Below, piece after piece: positions 39,024-48,203 of a stretch of 64,000 nt of DNA (positions are counted from its first letter, which is position 1; each line of letters begins with the position of its first letter). Origin of the DNA: Methylomonas sp. (GTDB taxonomy: Bacteria > Pseudomonadota > Gammaproteobacteria > Methylococcales > Methylomonadaceae); NCBI GenBank assembly GCA_002928965.1, contig PERU01000001.1:124001-188000 (forward strand), read 5' to 3'. A model generated the notes under the pieces. The model made no database searches. It had not been told where the DNA came from and saw only the letters and a program-made list of their open reading frames with translations. The position numbers were made by a program, and so were the translations under genes.

Positions 39024-40244
39024 ATGTCACAGGTTTCTGACGGCACCCGAATTCATGTCAACGAGCTGAGAATCGGCATGCGGGTTGTTCAACTCGAAAT
39101 TCTGGAAGGTAGCTCGCCTTTTTTGCTGGATATTATCGATATCAGAACCCAAGCAGATATTCAGGCGATTCAAAAGATTTGTGACTATGTCTTTATTGAT
39201 GTTAAGTGGCAGAAAACGCAACACGGCTATATTCCAACCCGACATTCAGACGCCACCAAACATTTGGGTTTTGCGCGAGCTTTTGAGCAAACCAGCAATA
39301 CCTTCCAGAAAACCAGCAATTTGGTTAAAACTGTGTTTGACGATATTCGTTTTGGCAATCAACTCAGTGTGTCAGCGGTAAAGGAAGCCGTAGCGGAATG
39401 CGTAGATCAGACTCTGGAAAATCCGGATGCCATGTTATTGCTGACCCAGCTTAAAAACCAGGATGAATATACTGCCCAGCACAGTATGAATGTTTGCGTC
39501 TTGTCGATACTCCTTGGAAAAGAACTGGGTTTTAATCTGGATGAATTGAATAAAGTCGGCACTTGTGGCCTATTGCATGATATAGGCAAGATGAAAGTGC
39601 CGCTGGAGATACTGAATAAACCTGGAAAACTCGACAATGATGAATTTGAAATCATGCGCAAGCACACGGTCTATGGCCGTGATATTTTAATGTCGGCAAG
39701 GCAGTTGTTTTCAGGTACGGTTGATGTTGCGTTTGCTCATCATGAGCATCTGGATGGTCGAGGTTATCCGCGCGGTATTGATTCGGCAGGTATTTCTATA
39801 TTTACCCGCATAGTGGCTGTGGTCGACGCCTATGATGCCATTACCAGTGACCGGGTTTACCAACGCGGCAAGCCGCATTTGATAGCATTGGGAATATTGG
39901 TTAAAGGCATGAGCTCTCATTTTGAGGGGTAATACGTCACCCAGTTCATTAACTGTATCGGATTTTATCCGCAGGGTAATATTGTCGAACTGAGCAGTGG
40001 CGATGTGGGATTGGTCGTAGAACAAAATAAAACAGACCGCCTGAAGCCCAAAATTCTTTTGATTCTCGATAGTAATCAACAACCTGTTCAGCGAAGAATT
40101 TTGGATATGGCGCAAAATCCTCGAGATTCAGGCGGACAGTTGTATCGGGTGAAGCAGATAATTCGACCTCAAGACCATGCCATTGATTTACATCAACTCT
40201 ATCACGAAGGCGCCTTTACCAAGGCTTACCCGCTAGTGTCCTGA
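39024..40244 (+). pseudogene. HD-GYP phosphodiesterase interrupted by an in-frame TAA
   Basis: The frame encodes a DUF3391 N-domain (VNELRIGMRVVQLEILEGSSPF) and an HD-GYP domain (LLHDIGKMKVP, FAHHEHLDGRGYPRG, VVDAYDAITSDR) up to MSSHFEG. A TAA at 39930-39932 then interrupts, after which the same frame resumes as YVTQFINCIGFYPQGNIVELSSGDVG, exactly the normal tail after HFDPxxV in this family, and ends at TGA 40242-40244. The stop replaces one codon (GAA or CAA to TAA would do it). The 302-residue product keeps the catalytic motifs but lacks the conserved tail. Either a recent nonsense mutation or a read error. HD-GYP enzymes hydrolyse c-di-GMP. Confidence 0.85.
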
Positions 40245-40250
40245 TTTTTC

Positions 40251-40748
40251 ATGATTAAAAAAATCCCGGTAGAACGGTTGTCAATTGGTATGTTCGTGTG
40301 CGGGAATGACCGAAAATGGTTGGAAACACCCTTCTTTAGAACGAAATTTATGCTCAAAACCGCGCAGCAGGTTGCTGAGTTACGTGACTATTGCACCTAT
40401 GTGTTTATTGATACCGACAAAGGCATCGATGTATCAATGCCTGAGGAACCAGTGATTACTGCCGAACTTCAAATGAGTGCCGAAAAAATTAATGCTGTTG
40501 TCTATCCGGAAGGAAGCATTGTAGAACTGAGTAATGGTCAGATGGCTGTCGTTGTAAAGAGTAATCCTGCAGCACCTTTGAAACCTGAGATTCTGTTAGT
40601 AACAGATACGAAAAAAAATATGCTGTCTGACGCGAAGACTATCAGTTTGGACGATGCGAATATGCAATTATCAATTCTTGATACACTGCAACCCGATGAT
40701 CCGCTTATAGATTTTATAAAGCTGTTTCTAAAGCCGGTTACAAAATAA
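40251..40748 (+). CDS. HD-GYP-family relative lacking the HD-GYP core
   Basis: A 165-residue protein. Residues 1-60 are a DUF3391 domain (IKKIPVERLSIGMFVCGNDRKWLETPFF, TYVFIDTDKG), and residues about 82-115 are the tail region of HD-GYP proteins (VYPEGSIVELSNGQMAVVVKSN). The some 200 residues of HD-GYP between them are absent. It starts 6 bases after the interrupted HD-GYP gene, whose tail (YPQGNIVELSSGDVGLVVEQN) it resembles, so it looks like a tandem duplicate with an internal deletion. It may regulate or bind rather than hydrolyse. Confidence 0.72.
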   Translation: MIKKIPVERLSIGMFVCGNDRKWLETPFFRTKFMLKTAQQVAELRDYCTYVFIDTDKGIDVSMPEEPVITAELQMSAEKINAVVYPEGSIVELSNGQMAVVVKSNPAAPLKPEILLVTDTKKNMLSDAKTISLDDANMQLSILDTLQPDDPLIDFIKLFLKPVTK

Positions 40749-40770
40749 AGACCGGTCGTTTTCTGCATTG

Positions 40771-43700
40771 CTAAGCTTTAGGTGTCAAGCGCACTAACAG
40801 CTTCTCCAAAAACACCACTTTATCTTCCATATCCTTAAAGGCTTGGGTAAAGCGTAATTTATCCGCGCCGTCGAATTTATACACCTGTGACTGGCTTTGA
40901 ATCATCAGGATCAACTCGCCGGTATCGATCTGCGGGGTGGCGGTAAAGACGATGCGGCCGCCGGTGGCGTGGGCTTCGATTTTGCGGATGCCCAGGTGCG
41001 CGGCTTGTTGCTTCAGTTCGGTGATAACGAACAAGGCTTTGACTTGATCCGGCAATAAGCCGAAGCGGTCGATCATTTCGATTTTTAACTTGCGCAAATC
41101 GTCTTCGGTTTCGGCGCTGGCGATGCGTTTGTAAAGCACCAGACGGGCGTGAATGTCCGGCAAGTAGTCTTCCGGAATCAGCGCGGCGATTTGAAAATCC
41201 ACTTCCGGGCCGGTGTCCAGCGGCGCGTCCAGTTCTGGCTGTTTGCCGGATTTCAAGGCTTTGACTGCGCGTTCCAACAATTCGGTGTACAGGGTAAAGC
41301 CGATTTCCTGAATTTGGCCGCTTTGCTCGTCGCCCAGCAACTCGCCGGCGCCGCGGATTTCCATGTCATGCGAAGACAGCATGAAGCCGGCACCCAGTTC
41401 GCCTGAGGTCTCGAAGGCTTCCAGACGTTTGATGGCGTCCTTGGTCATTAACGACTTGGGTGGCACGATGCAGTAGGCGTAGGCGCGGTGATGCGAACGG
41501 CCAACCCGACCGCGCAACTGATGCAACTGAGCGAGACCCAGCTTGTCGGCGCGGTTGATGACGATGGTATTGGCGCTGGGAATGTCGATGCCGCTTTCAA
41601 TGATGGTGCTGGCAATCAGCAGATTGAATCGCTGGTGATAAAAATCTAGCATGATTTGCTCCAGCTCGCGTTCGGCCATCTGGCCATGGGCGATCTGAAT
41701 CCGCGCCTCCGGCACCAGTTCACCGAGTTCGCGCATCATTTTCTCCATGCTTTTCACGTCGTTGTGCAGGAAAAACACCTGGCCGCCACGTTTGATTTCC
41801 CGTTGGCAGGCTTCCTGCACTTGCGAGTCTATCCATTCAGTCACGAAGGTCTTGATGGCGTGGCGGTTGGGCGGCGGGGTGGCGATGATGGAAATATCGC
41901 GCAGGCCGGCCATGGCCATGTTCAAGGTACGCGGGATTGGTGTCGCGGTCAGGGTCAACAAATCCAGCTCGTGGCGTAGCTTTTTGAAATGTTCTTTTTG
42001 GGTGACGCCAAAGCGGTGTTCTTCGTCGATGATCACCAGGCCCAAGGCTTTGTAGCGCATCTCTTTGGATAACAGCTTGTGCGTGCCGATGACGATATCG
42101 ACCTTGCCGTCGGCCAAGTCATCGGCGATGGCTTTTTGCTGTTTGGGTGTAACGAAGCGCGAGGTGACTTCGATCCGCACCGGCCAGTCGGCGAAGCGGT
42201 CGCGAAAGTTTTGATAATGCTGCTGAGCCAGCAGGGTGGTGGGCACCAGCACTGCGACCTGTTTGCCGCTTTGCACCGCCACAAAGGCGGCGCGCATTGC
42301 GACCTCAGTTTTGCCGAAACCGACGTCGCCGCAGACCACGCGGTCCATCGGCTGAGTGGCTGCCATGTCTTGCAGGATGGCGTCGATGGCGCTGAGCTGA
42401 TCCGGGGTTTCCTCGAACGGGAAGGCGGCGGCGAAAGCGTTGTAGTCGCTGTTGTCGATGTTAAAGGCAAAGCCTTCGCGGGCGGCGCGTTTGGCATGGA
42501 TGTCCAGCAGTTCGGCGGCCACGTCGCGGGCGCGCTCCATGGCTTTTTTCTTGGCTTTGCTCCATTGGTCCGTACCTAAACGATGCAGCGGCGCGTTTTC
42601 GGCGCTGACGCCGCTGTAACGACCGATCATGTGCAAGGACGATACCGGTACATAAATCTTGTCGTTATTGGCGTATTCCAACATCAAAAATTCGGCATCG
42701 ATGCCGCCGACATTAAGGATCTGCAACCCCAGATAGCGGCCAACGCCGTGTTCCTGATGCACCACCGGCGATCCGATGCTTAGCTCGTCGAGATTGTTGA
42801 AAATGTTTTCCAGCGCTCGGGCTGCCGATTTTTGTCGACGCCGACGTTGCTGGACTTTCTCGCCGCTGAGCTGGCTTTCGGTGATGATGGCCAGCGGCGG
42901 CAATCGTTCCAGACGATTTGCCGCACTTCCACCATTCATGGCGGTCGTGGTTCCATCCAGCCAAAGCCCATGGTCCATCGGCGCGACGACAATGCACGGC
43001 GTATGATCGGTTTTTAGAAACTCCGGCCAGCTCTGGACTTGTTTGGCGGCGAGTTTGACGCTTTTCAGTTTGTCGATCAGGCCTTCGCGGTGGCCGGCGG
43101 TTTCGGCGACGAACAGGATCTTGCCGTCAAAGCCTTCAATAAACTGCCGCAACCGTTGGGCGGGTTCTTTTAAACGGCTATCGATAGCGACATCCGGCAG
43201 CAGTTTGCAGTCGAATGCATGGCCGTTTTCCGCCTGATTGTCCAGCACCACGCGGCTGAAGCTATCGGTGTGTTGTTGGATTTCCTCGGCTGACAAAAAC
43301 AGGCGCGTCGGCGGTAACAAGGGCCGGTCGGTATCGTATTTGCGTTGCTGATAGCGTTCGTCGGCTTCGCTGTAAAAACGCTGGGCGTTTTCGGCAAACT
43401 GGGGTGGCAGCACAAACAAGGCGGTTTTCGGCAAATAGGCAAACAGCGATTCGGTGCGTTCCACGAATAAGGGCAAATAATATTCGATGCCAGCCGGGGC
43501 GATTTGTTTGGAGACGTCGAGGTACAAATTGTTCTTAGGCGAAGCGTCTGGGAATTGTTCTCGGAAGGCCTGCCGAAAACGTTTGATGGCTTCGTCGGTA
43601 AACGGAAATTCGCGGGCCGGGAACAACTCGACTTTTTGCATTTTGTCTTGCGACATTTGGGTGTCGGGGTCGAAGCTGCGGATTGATTCCACATCGTCGT

Positions 43701-44268
43701 CGAACAGCTCAATGCGGTAGGGCTGTTTGGAGCCCATCGGGAACAAATCCAAAATCGAGCCGCGCACCGCGAATTCACCGTGTTGATAAACTTGCGAGAC
43801 GCACTGATAGCCCACCGCTTCCAGTTTGGCGCGGGTGACTTCCAGGCTTAAAGTGCCGCCGACTTCGATCGCAAAGCTATGCGCCAGAATATGTTCGCGC
43901 GGCGCCAGCCGGTGCATCAGCGTAGCCACCGACAAAATCAGCGCGCCGCGTTTGGTGTCGGGCAGCAGCGCCAAGGTGCGCAAGCGTTCGGAAATAATCT
44001 CCGGCAACGGCGAGAATACGTCGTAGGGCAAGGTTTCCCAATCCGGAAAATGCAGAATCGGCAGGCTGTGGTCTAGGAAAAATGCCAGTTCGTGTTCCAG
44101 ACGCAACGCGGTTTGCGTGTCCGGCGTGACGATGACCAGCAGGCGTTTTTCTTGGGCAATGCTGTTGGCTAATACTAGTGCATCGCCGCAGCCACTTAGG
44201 CCTCTCCAGTAAATGGGTTGCTCGGCTGTTGAGGGAATTGCCGATTGGGGGATGGCTGAAAACGACAT
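40771..44268 (-). CDS. mfd: Transcription-repair coupling factor Mfd
   Basis: An 1,165-residue SF2 translocase that removes stalled RNA polymerase and recruits UvrA. It has the UvrB-like N-terminal module, the RNAP-interacting domain (IGSPVVHQEHGVGRYLGL), translocase motifs GDVGFGKTEVAMRAAF (Walker A), IIDEEHRFGV (DEEH box) and STIIESGIDIPSANTIVI with QLRGRVGRS, and the C-terminal D7 domain. Length and order are normal. It is convergent with the HD-GYP-like gene and has a 4-aa tail after LVRLTP. Confidence 0.97.
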   Translation of the reverse strand: MSFSAIPQSAIPSTAEQPIYWRGLSGCGDALVLANSIAQEKRLLVIVTPDTQTALRLEHELAFFLDHSLPILHFPDWETLPYDVFSPLPEIISERLRTLALLPDTKRGALILSVATLMHRLAPREHILAHSFAIEVGGTLSLEVTRAKLEAVGYQCVSQVYQHGEFAVRGSILDLFPMGSKQPYRIELFDDDVESIRSFDPDTQMSQDKMQKVELFPAREFPFTDEAIKRFRQAFREQFPDASPKNNLYLDVSKQIAPAGIEYYLPLFVERTESLFAYLPKTALFVLPPQFAENAQRFYSEADERYQQRKYDTDRPLLPPTRLFLSAEEIQQHTDSFSRVVLDNQAENGHAFDCKLLPDVAIDSRLKEPAQRLRQFIEGFDGKILFVAETAGHREGLIDKLKSVKLAAKQVQSWPEFLKTDHTPCIVVAPMDHGLWLDGTTTAMNGGSAANRLERLPPLAIITESQLSGEKVQQRRRRQKSAARALENIFNNLDELSIGSPVVHQEHGVGRYLGLQILNVGGIDAEFLMLEYANNDKIYVPVSSLHMIGRYSGVSAENAPLHRLGTDQWSKAKKKAMERARDVAAELLDIHAKRAAREGFAFNIDNSDYNAFAAAFPFEETPDQLSAIDAILQDMAATQPMDRVVCGDVGFGKTEVAMRAAFVAVQSGKQVAVLVPTTLLAQQHYQNFRDRFADWPVRIEVTSRFVTPKQQKAIADDLADGKVDIVIGTHKLLSKEMRYKALGLVIIDEEHRFGVTQKEHFKKLRHELDLLTLTATPIPRTLNMAMAGLRDISIIATPPPNRHAIKTFVTEWIDSQVQEACQREIKRGGQVFFLHNDVKSMEKMMRELGELVPEARIQIAHGQMAERELEQIMLDFYHQRFNLLIASTIIESGIDIPSANTIVINRADKLGLAQLHQLRGRVGRSHHRAYAYCIVPPKSLMTKDAIKRLEAFETSGELGAGFMLSSHDMEIRGAGELLGDEQSGQIQEIGFTLYTELLERAVKALKSGKQPELDAPLDTGPEVDFQIAALIPEDYLPDIHARLVLYKRIASAETEDDLRKLKIEMIDRFGLLPDQVKALFVITELKQQAAHLGIRKIEAHATGGRIVFTATPQIDTGELILMIQSQSQVYKFDGADKLRFTQAFKDMEDKVVFLEKLLVRLTPKA

Positions 44269-44376
44269 TACGAGAGGATGACGCTAAAAAAAAGAGGCTT
44301 AATTATAAACTCCTTGTAGTTTGATTCGTCAGCAAGTTGAACGACGAGGCAATCATTGTTCAATAGGCTGTTGATT

Positions 44377-45117
44377 TCAAGAGCTGAGGTTTTTGAGTTG
44401 TAACTCAATTTCCTGCATATAGCGTTGAATACTGGTTTCAAAATTGGTTGGCAAACCATAGAAAAGACAACCTATCCGGTCTTGCAAGGTAAGTGCGTTA
44501 TTTCGCACTGTTACATTGTTTTTAATGACGAAGGCTACCGAGGCCTGATTTCCGTTGTTCAAATGTAACGTACAGCCTTCGAACTCATTGTCCGGTTGGA
44601 ATAGATCGGCCCACTTTGGATCTGGATTTAGAAAGGAAAATCCGGTAATGCTCAAATCGCTAAGCAAAAATTTGACGGTTTCAACGCTGTCACCGTCCTC
44701 AGATTTTAAGTTGAGGGTACAGTAACTGGCAGTGTGTGAAAACGGAATTTTGATTCGGTAATACTGACGGCGCTGCATCCAGAAGATACTGTCTGGAAGT
44801 GGCATGGCAAAAACGGCTTCACCGTCAGCTTTGGTTTTTTTTATGTTTTTGGCGCTGAATGAGACTTTAATGCCGTTGTATTCAGTACGAAACAATACTT
44901 TATCAGAGGCTAGCAACTGATTGTCTATCGCCTCGGAAGGTCCGCAGTCCAGAAGCAAGGTCTTGTTTTTGGGATCTATTTCGATAATAGTGGTCAGAAA
45001 TGAAGCGTTTCGGTCACCGAAATGTGCAGAGATTAGGCACTTTTTGCTAATCAATTCATTGAAGTGACCGAGGACTGCTTTGGGCGCTTTGACGATGTAA
45101 TCGGATTCCGTTGCCAT
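44377..45117 (-). CDS. YcgR-like PilZ domain protein
   Basis: A 246-residue protein with an N-terminal YcgR-like barrel (about 1-110) and a C-terminal PilZ domain. The c-di-GMP-binding motifs are RRQYYRIKIP (RxxxR) and DLSITGFSF (DxSxxG). YcgR proteins slow flagellar motors or act on other surface machinery when c-di-GMP is bound. With HD-GYP and EAL-HDOD genes in this window it belongs to a c-di-GMP network; no flagellar gene is adjacent. Confidence 0.88.
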   Translation of the reverse strand: MATESDYIVKAPKAVLGHFNELISKKCLISAHFGDRNASFLTTIIEIDPKNKTLLLDCGPSEAIDNQLLASDKVLFRTEYNGIKVSFSAKNIKKTKADGEAVFAMPLPDSIFWMQRRQYYRIKIPFSHTASYCTLNLKSEDGDSVETVKFLLSDLSITGFSFLNPDPKWADLFQPDNEFEGCTLHLNNGNQASVAFVIKNNVTVRNNALTLQDRIGCLFYGLPTNFETSIQRYMQEIELQLKNLSS

Positions 45118-45198
45118 TAAGTATGCTAAATGTTGCAGTTTAACAAAGCAGCTATTGTAAAATAGCCAATATTATTATGTATATAAAAGGATTAGTTA

Positions 45199-45519
45199 AT
45201 GGGGTGGTTATTATTGTTTGCCGCTGGCTGCTCGGAAATTATTTTTGCTATAAGCCTAAAGTACAATGAAGGTTTTAGCAAATTATGGCCCAGTGTGGTG
45301 ACATGCATATCGGGCGCAGGCAGCTTTGGGTTGCTCATGTGGTCTTTAAAAACCTTGCCATTAGGTACCGCCTACGCTGTGTGGACCGGCATGGGAGCGG
45401 TCGGCGTAGCCATCATTGGCATCTTTTTGTTTAAAGAGTCTTCCGACTGGATACGTTTGAGTTCCATCATGATGATTGTGATCGGCATTGTGGGTTTGAA
45501 ACTGACACACGTGGATTGA
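45199..45519 (+). CDS. SMR-family exporter, Gdx/SugE type
   Basis: A 106-residue four-helix SMR protein with the essential Glu13 in AAGCSEIIFAISLK and the VWTGMGAVG motif typical of Gdx/SugE guanidinium exporters rather than EmrE. Works as an antiparallel dimer in the inner membrane. Its TGA overlaps the tusB ATG (TGATG), an unusual pairing with sulphur-relay genes. No guanidine riboswitch is visible in the 80-base leader. Confidence 0.9.
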   Translation: MGWLLLFAAGCSEIIFAISLKYNEGFSKLWPSVVTCISGAGSFGLLMWSLKTLPLGTAYAVWTGMGAVGVAIIGIFLFKESSDWIRLSSIMMIVIGIVGLKLTHVD

Positions 45520-45812
45520 TGCTGCATTTAATTTCCGATTCCACATTATCCGAGTCAGTAATTGCACGCATTGCTAACGATGATGATGTCATTTTGCAGG
45601 CTGGTGCGGTTTGGGCAGCTTTTCACGGTCACCAGGATAATCCCAAAATTAATCTGCTTTTGACGCAAACCCCTTATGTTTATGCCCTGCAGGATGTTTT
45701 GGTTATGAGCGGTATCAATCAGCAGCAGTTGCTGCTGGGCGTTACGGCTATCGATTATGCGGGATTTGTCGAGTTGACGGTCAAAAACCCGGTAATTCAT
45801 ACATGGTGCTAA
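45519..45812 (+). CDS. tusB: Sulphur-relay protein TusB/DsrH
   Basis: A 97-residue DsrEFH-fold protein starting MLHLISDS. DDVILQAGAVWAA, VYALQDVLVMSGI and ITAIDYAGFVELTVKNP-like VTAIDYAGFVELTVKNP match TusB/DsrH. ATG at 45519 overlaps the SMR stop; the TTG at 45516 is not needed. TusC and TusD partners are not adjacent. In E. coli TusBCD passes persulfide to TusE for MnmA. The next gene overlaps its end by 10 bases. Confidence 0.85.
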   Translation: MLHLISDSTLSESVIARIANDDDVILQAGAVWAAFHGHQDNPKINLLLTQTPYVYALQDVLVMSGINQQQLLLGVTAIDYAGFVELTVKNPVIHTWC

Positions 45813-46135
45813 ACATTGACGGCGTTGAATTGGAAACCACTGCAGAGGGGTTTTTACTGGACGCTGCAGTTTGGAATGAATTTGTGGCAACTGAAATGGC
45901 GCAATTAAATGGCATAACCATCAGCCCGGCGCACTGGGAAATCCTGTTATTCATACGCGAATATTATTTTCAGTATCAACATTTACCCAATGCCCGCATG
46001 TTTGCTGCGGCTATTCGTAAAAAATTGGGTGAAGACAAAGCCAACAGTCGTTATCTGCAAAAACTGTTTCCAGATGGACCGTTAAAATACGCCTGTAAAT
46101 TGGCTGGATTGCCCAAACCGCCCACCTGTTTGTAA
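45803..46135 (+). CDS. tusE: DsrC/TusE sulphur carrier
   Basis: A 110-residue DsrC-family protein: GFLLDAAVWNEFVATEMAQLNGITISPAHWEIL, FIREYYFQY and LFPDGPLKYACKLAGLPKPPTCL. The last segment has both conserved cysteines (YACK and PPTC, 11 positions apart), as in DsrC. E. coli TusE has only the final one. It carries sulphur to MnmA in s2U synthesis or takes part in sulfite metabolism; no dsrAB is seen. It ends 24 bases before rimO. Confidence 0.9.
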   Translation: MVLNIDGVELETTAEGFLLDAAVWNEFVATEMAQLNGITISPAHWEILLFIREYYFQYQHLPNARMFAAAIRKKLGEDKANSRYLQKLFPDGPLKYACKLAGLPKPPTCL

Positions 46136-46159
46136 TTTAAATTTTTATTGAGAAGGTAC

Positions 46160-47470
46160 ATGAGTAACCCCCGTGTTGGTTTTATTAGTCTAGGTTGTCC
46201 GAAAGCCTTGGTCGACAGCGAGCATATTTTGACGCGCTTACGCAGTGAGGGCTATCAGGTTTCACCGAATTACAAGGATTCCGATTTGGTGATTGTGAAT
46301 ACCTGCGGGTTCATTGATGCCGCCGTAGAAGAATCGTTGGACAGTATTGGCGAAGCACTGGCTGAAAATGGCAGGGTAATTGTTACGGGTTGCCTGGGTG
46401 CCCGTCAGGATGAGATTTTAGCCCGTCATCCGCAGGTTTTAAAAATCACCGGCGCCCATGCTACCGATGAAGTGGTGGCTGCGGTACACGAGCATTTGCC
46501 TCCGGCTCACAATCCTTTTCTGGACTTGGTGCCACCACAAGGCATCAAATTAACGCCACAGCATTATGCGTATTTAAAAATTGCTGAAGGCTGCAATCAT
46601 CGATGTACCTTTTGCATCATTCCGTCGATGCGCGGCGATTTGGTCAGTCGACCGATTGACGATGTGATGTTGGAAGCTGAACGTTTGGCAGACGCCGGCG
46701 TTAAAGAATTGCTGATTGTCTCTCAAGACACCAGCGCGTATGGCCTGGATTTGAAGTATCAAAGTCGGCGTTGGCGCGGTCGTGAATTACAGACGCGTTT
46801 TTATGATTTGGCGGAAGCTTTGGGGGATTTGGGAATCTGGGCGCGTATGCATTACGTCTATCCGTATCCGCATGTCGATGATGTCGTGCCATTGATGGCT
46901 GAGGGCAAAATTCTGCCTTATCTGGATATTCCGTTTCAGCATGCCGACAGTCGGATTTTAAAACTGATGAAGCGTCCGGCAGCCGCAGAAAATAATCTGG
47001 AGCGCATTCGCGCTTGGCGGAACATATGTCCCGATTTGACCATACGCAGTACGTTTATCGTAGGTTTTCCTGGGGAAACCGAGCAAGAGTTTGCAGCATT
47101 GCTGGAGTTTCTGAGCGAAGCGCAAATGGATAGAGTCGGCTGTTTTGCCTATTCACCGGTTAAAGGCGCAGTAGCCAATGATTTGCCTGATTCTGTGCCG
47201 GAAGACGTCAAACAGGAACGCTTGGCGCGATTCATGGAGCATCAGGCAGTTATCAGTGCCGAACGCTTGCAGCGCAGGGTAGGCCGGATTGAAACCGTGT
47301 TAATCGATGAAGTGGTAGAAGAAGGTGCGGTTGCTCGCAGTAAAAGTGATGCACCGGAAATTGATGGTCAGGTCTTTATCGATGGTGCCACCCATCTGAA
47401 TGTAGGCGATTTTGTCGAGGTTGAAATTGAAGAAGCGGATGAATACGACTTGTGGGCTAAATTGCGATAA
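46160..47470 (+). CDS. rimO: Ribosomal protein S12 methylthiotransferase RimO
   Basis: A 436-residue radical SAM enzyme that methylthiolates Asp89 of S12. [36 protein letters not shown] and [11 protein letters not shown] give the three N-terminal cluster cysteines, CNHRCTFC is the radical SAM motif, and [11 protein letters not shown] and a TRAM end are present. ATG at 46160 has AGAAGG upstream, while an in-frame TTG at 46148 is not favoured. Follows tusB-tusE, which is suggestive because the reaction needs sulphur. Confidence 0.95.
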   Translation: MSNPRVGFISLGCPKALVDSEHILTRLRSEGYQVSPNYKDSDLVIVNTCGFIDAAVEESLDSIGEALAENGRVIVTGCLGARQDEILARHPQVLKITGAHATDEVVAAVHEHLPPAHNPFLDLVPPQGIKLTPQHYAYLKIAEGCNHRCTFCIIPSMRGDLVSRPIDDVMLEAERLADAGVKELLIVSQDTSAYGLDLKYQSRRWRGRELQTRFYDLAEALGDLGIWARMHYVYPYPHVDDVVPLMAEGKILPYLDIPFQHADSRILKLMKRPAAAENNLERIRAWRNICPDLTIRSTFIVGFPGETEQEFAALLEFLSEAQMDRVGCFAYSPVKGAVANDLPDSVPEDVKQERLARFMEHQAVISAERLQRRVGRIETVLIDEVVEEGAVARSKSDAPEIDGQVFIDGATHLNVGDFVEVEIEEADEYDLWAKLR

Positions 47471-47504
47471 GTCTGGTATTAAGCGGGATTTCCTGCCGGC
47501 ATAA

Positions 47505-47530
47505 AAAAGGCCCCTTAAGCGGGGCCTTTT
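47505..47530. terminator. Bidirectional intrinsic terminator (rimO / csp)
   Basis: AAAAGGCCCC and GGGGCCTTTT form a perfect 10-bp GC-rich stem around TTAAGC, with T/A runs on both flanks. It lies between the convergent rimO and csp genes and can stop transcripts from either side. Confidence 0.88.
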
Positions 47531-47548
47531 CATTTTATAGGCGTTAGC

Positions 47549-47758
47549 TTATAAAGGATTAACGTTTTCAGCTTGTGGGCCTTTTTGACCGTTGGTCACT
47601 TCCATGGTCACTTTTTGTCCTTCTTTCAGGGTTTTACGACCGCTACCAACGATTGCACTGAAGTGAACGAATACATCTTTGCCACCATCTTGCTCGATGA
47701 AACCGAAGCCTTTTTCATCGTTGAACCATTTTACTTTGCCTTCTACTTGTGCTGACAT
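47549..47758 (-). CDS. Cold-shock protein, CspA family
   Basis: A 69-residue single cold-shock domain: [30 protein letters not shown] carries both RNA-binding motifs (GFGFIEQ and DVFVHFS), and [16 protein letters not shown] is the usual end. It is an RNA chaperone. A promoter and structured leader lie upstream (47850-47898), and its 3' end faces the terminator shared with rimO. Confidence 0.96.
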   Translation of the reverse strand: MSAQVEGKVKWFNDEKGFGFIEQDGGKDVFVHFSAIVGSGRKTLKEGQKVTMEVTNGQKGPQAENVNPL

Positions 47759-47849
47759 AAATCTCTCTTTCTTAAATTGCCAAAAATCGGCGTTTTTGTT
47801 ACGGGTAGTGAATAAAGCGGGTAGTGGAAGACGTGTAAAGCGACAACGA

Positions 47850-47869
47850 TTACCGAGCTAAATCGGTAA
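47850..47869 (-). promoter_or_regulatory. 5' stem-loop of the csp leader
   Basis: TTACCGA and TCGGTAA form a 7-bp stem with a 6-base loop at the predicted 5' end of the csp transcript, about 110 bases before the start codon. Long structured leaders are usual for cspA-type genes; a specific thermosensor function is not shown. Confidence 0.5.
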
Positions 47870-47870
47870 C

Positions 47871-47898
47871 ATTATACATACCTCTGAAAATACGCCAA
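47871..47898 (-). promoter_or_regulatory. csp promoter
   Basis: On the minus strand TTGGCG and a perfect TATAAT are separated by 16 bases. Transcription from here would give a leader of roughly 105 bases before the csp ATG, in line with long cspA leaders. Confidence 0.55.
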
Positions 47899-48203
47899 GA
47901 AAAAAGATGGATTCTGTCTGTTACTGTTTCGTGTCAAGAATGCGTCAGATATTTCAAGCAAATGTATTTGGATATAGGCTTTATCAAAACAATTAAAAAT
48001 GCATGTATTGCAAAAGGATGATCTGAAATAAATCACTTATAAGGCTTGTTTTTCCTTGTAATCAACAAGGTTAAAACCACTGCAAAAAAAGTGCTATTGA
48101 CGGGATCAAGCAAATGGTCGTTTTCAGAAAAGCATCTTAGGAAAGTCAAAACCAAAATTTTGAATTAATACTAGCTTCAAAAGAAAAAAATCCGTCTATG
48201 CCG

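Larger units (their letters stand above)
47759..48203. other. Leader of csp and gene-free gap to nhaD
   Basis: About 445 bases without a protein gene. The first 110 bases are the csp leader, with promoter and hairpin. The rest is AT-rich. It includes a small inverted repeat (CCTTGT/ACAAGG at 48054-48070) and A/T runs before the nhaD stop. No RNA gene is recognised. Confidence 0.5.

Noticed and set aside
41149-44076. Several long open frames on both strands inside mfd
   Set aside because: They are shadows of a full-length, well-conserved Mfd with high GC at the third codon position.
45118-45198. Guanidine riboswitch before the Gdx-type exporter
   Set aside because: The leader is only 80 bases, AT-rich, and shows no conserved guanidine aptamer features.
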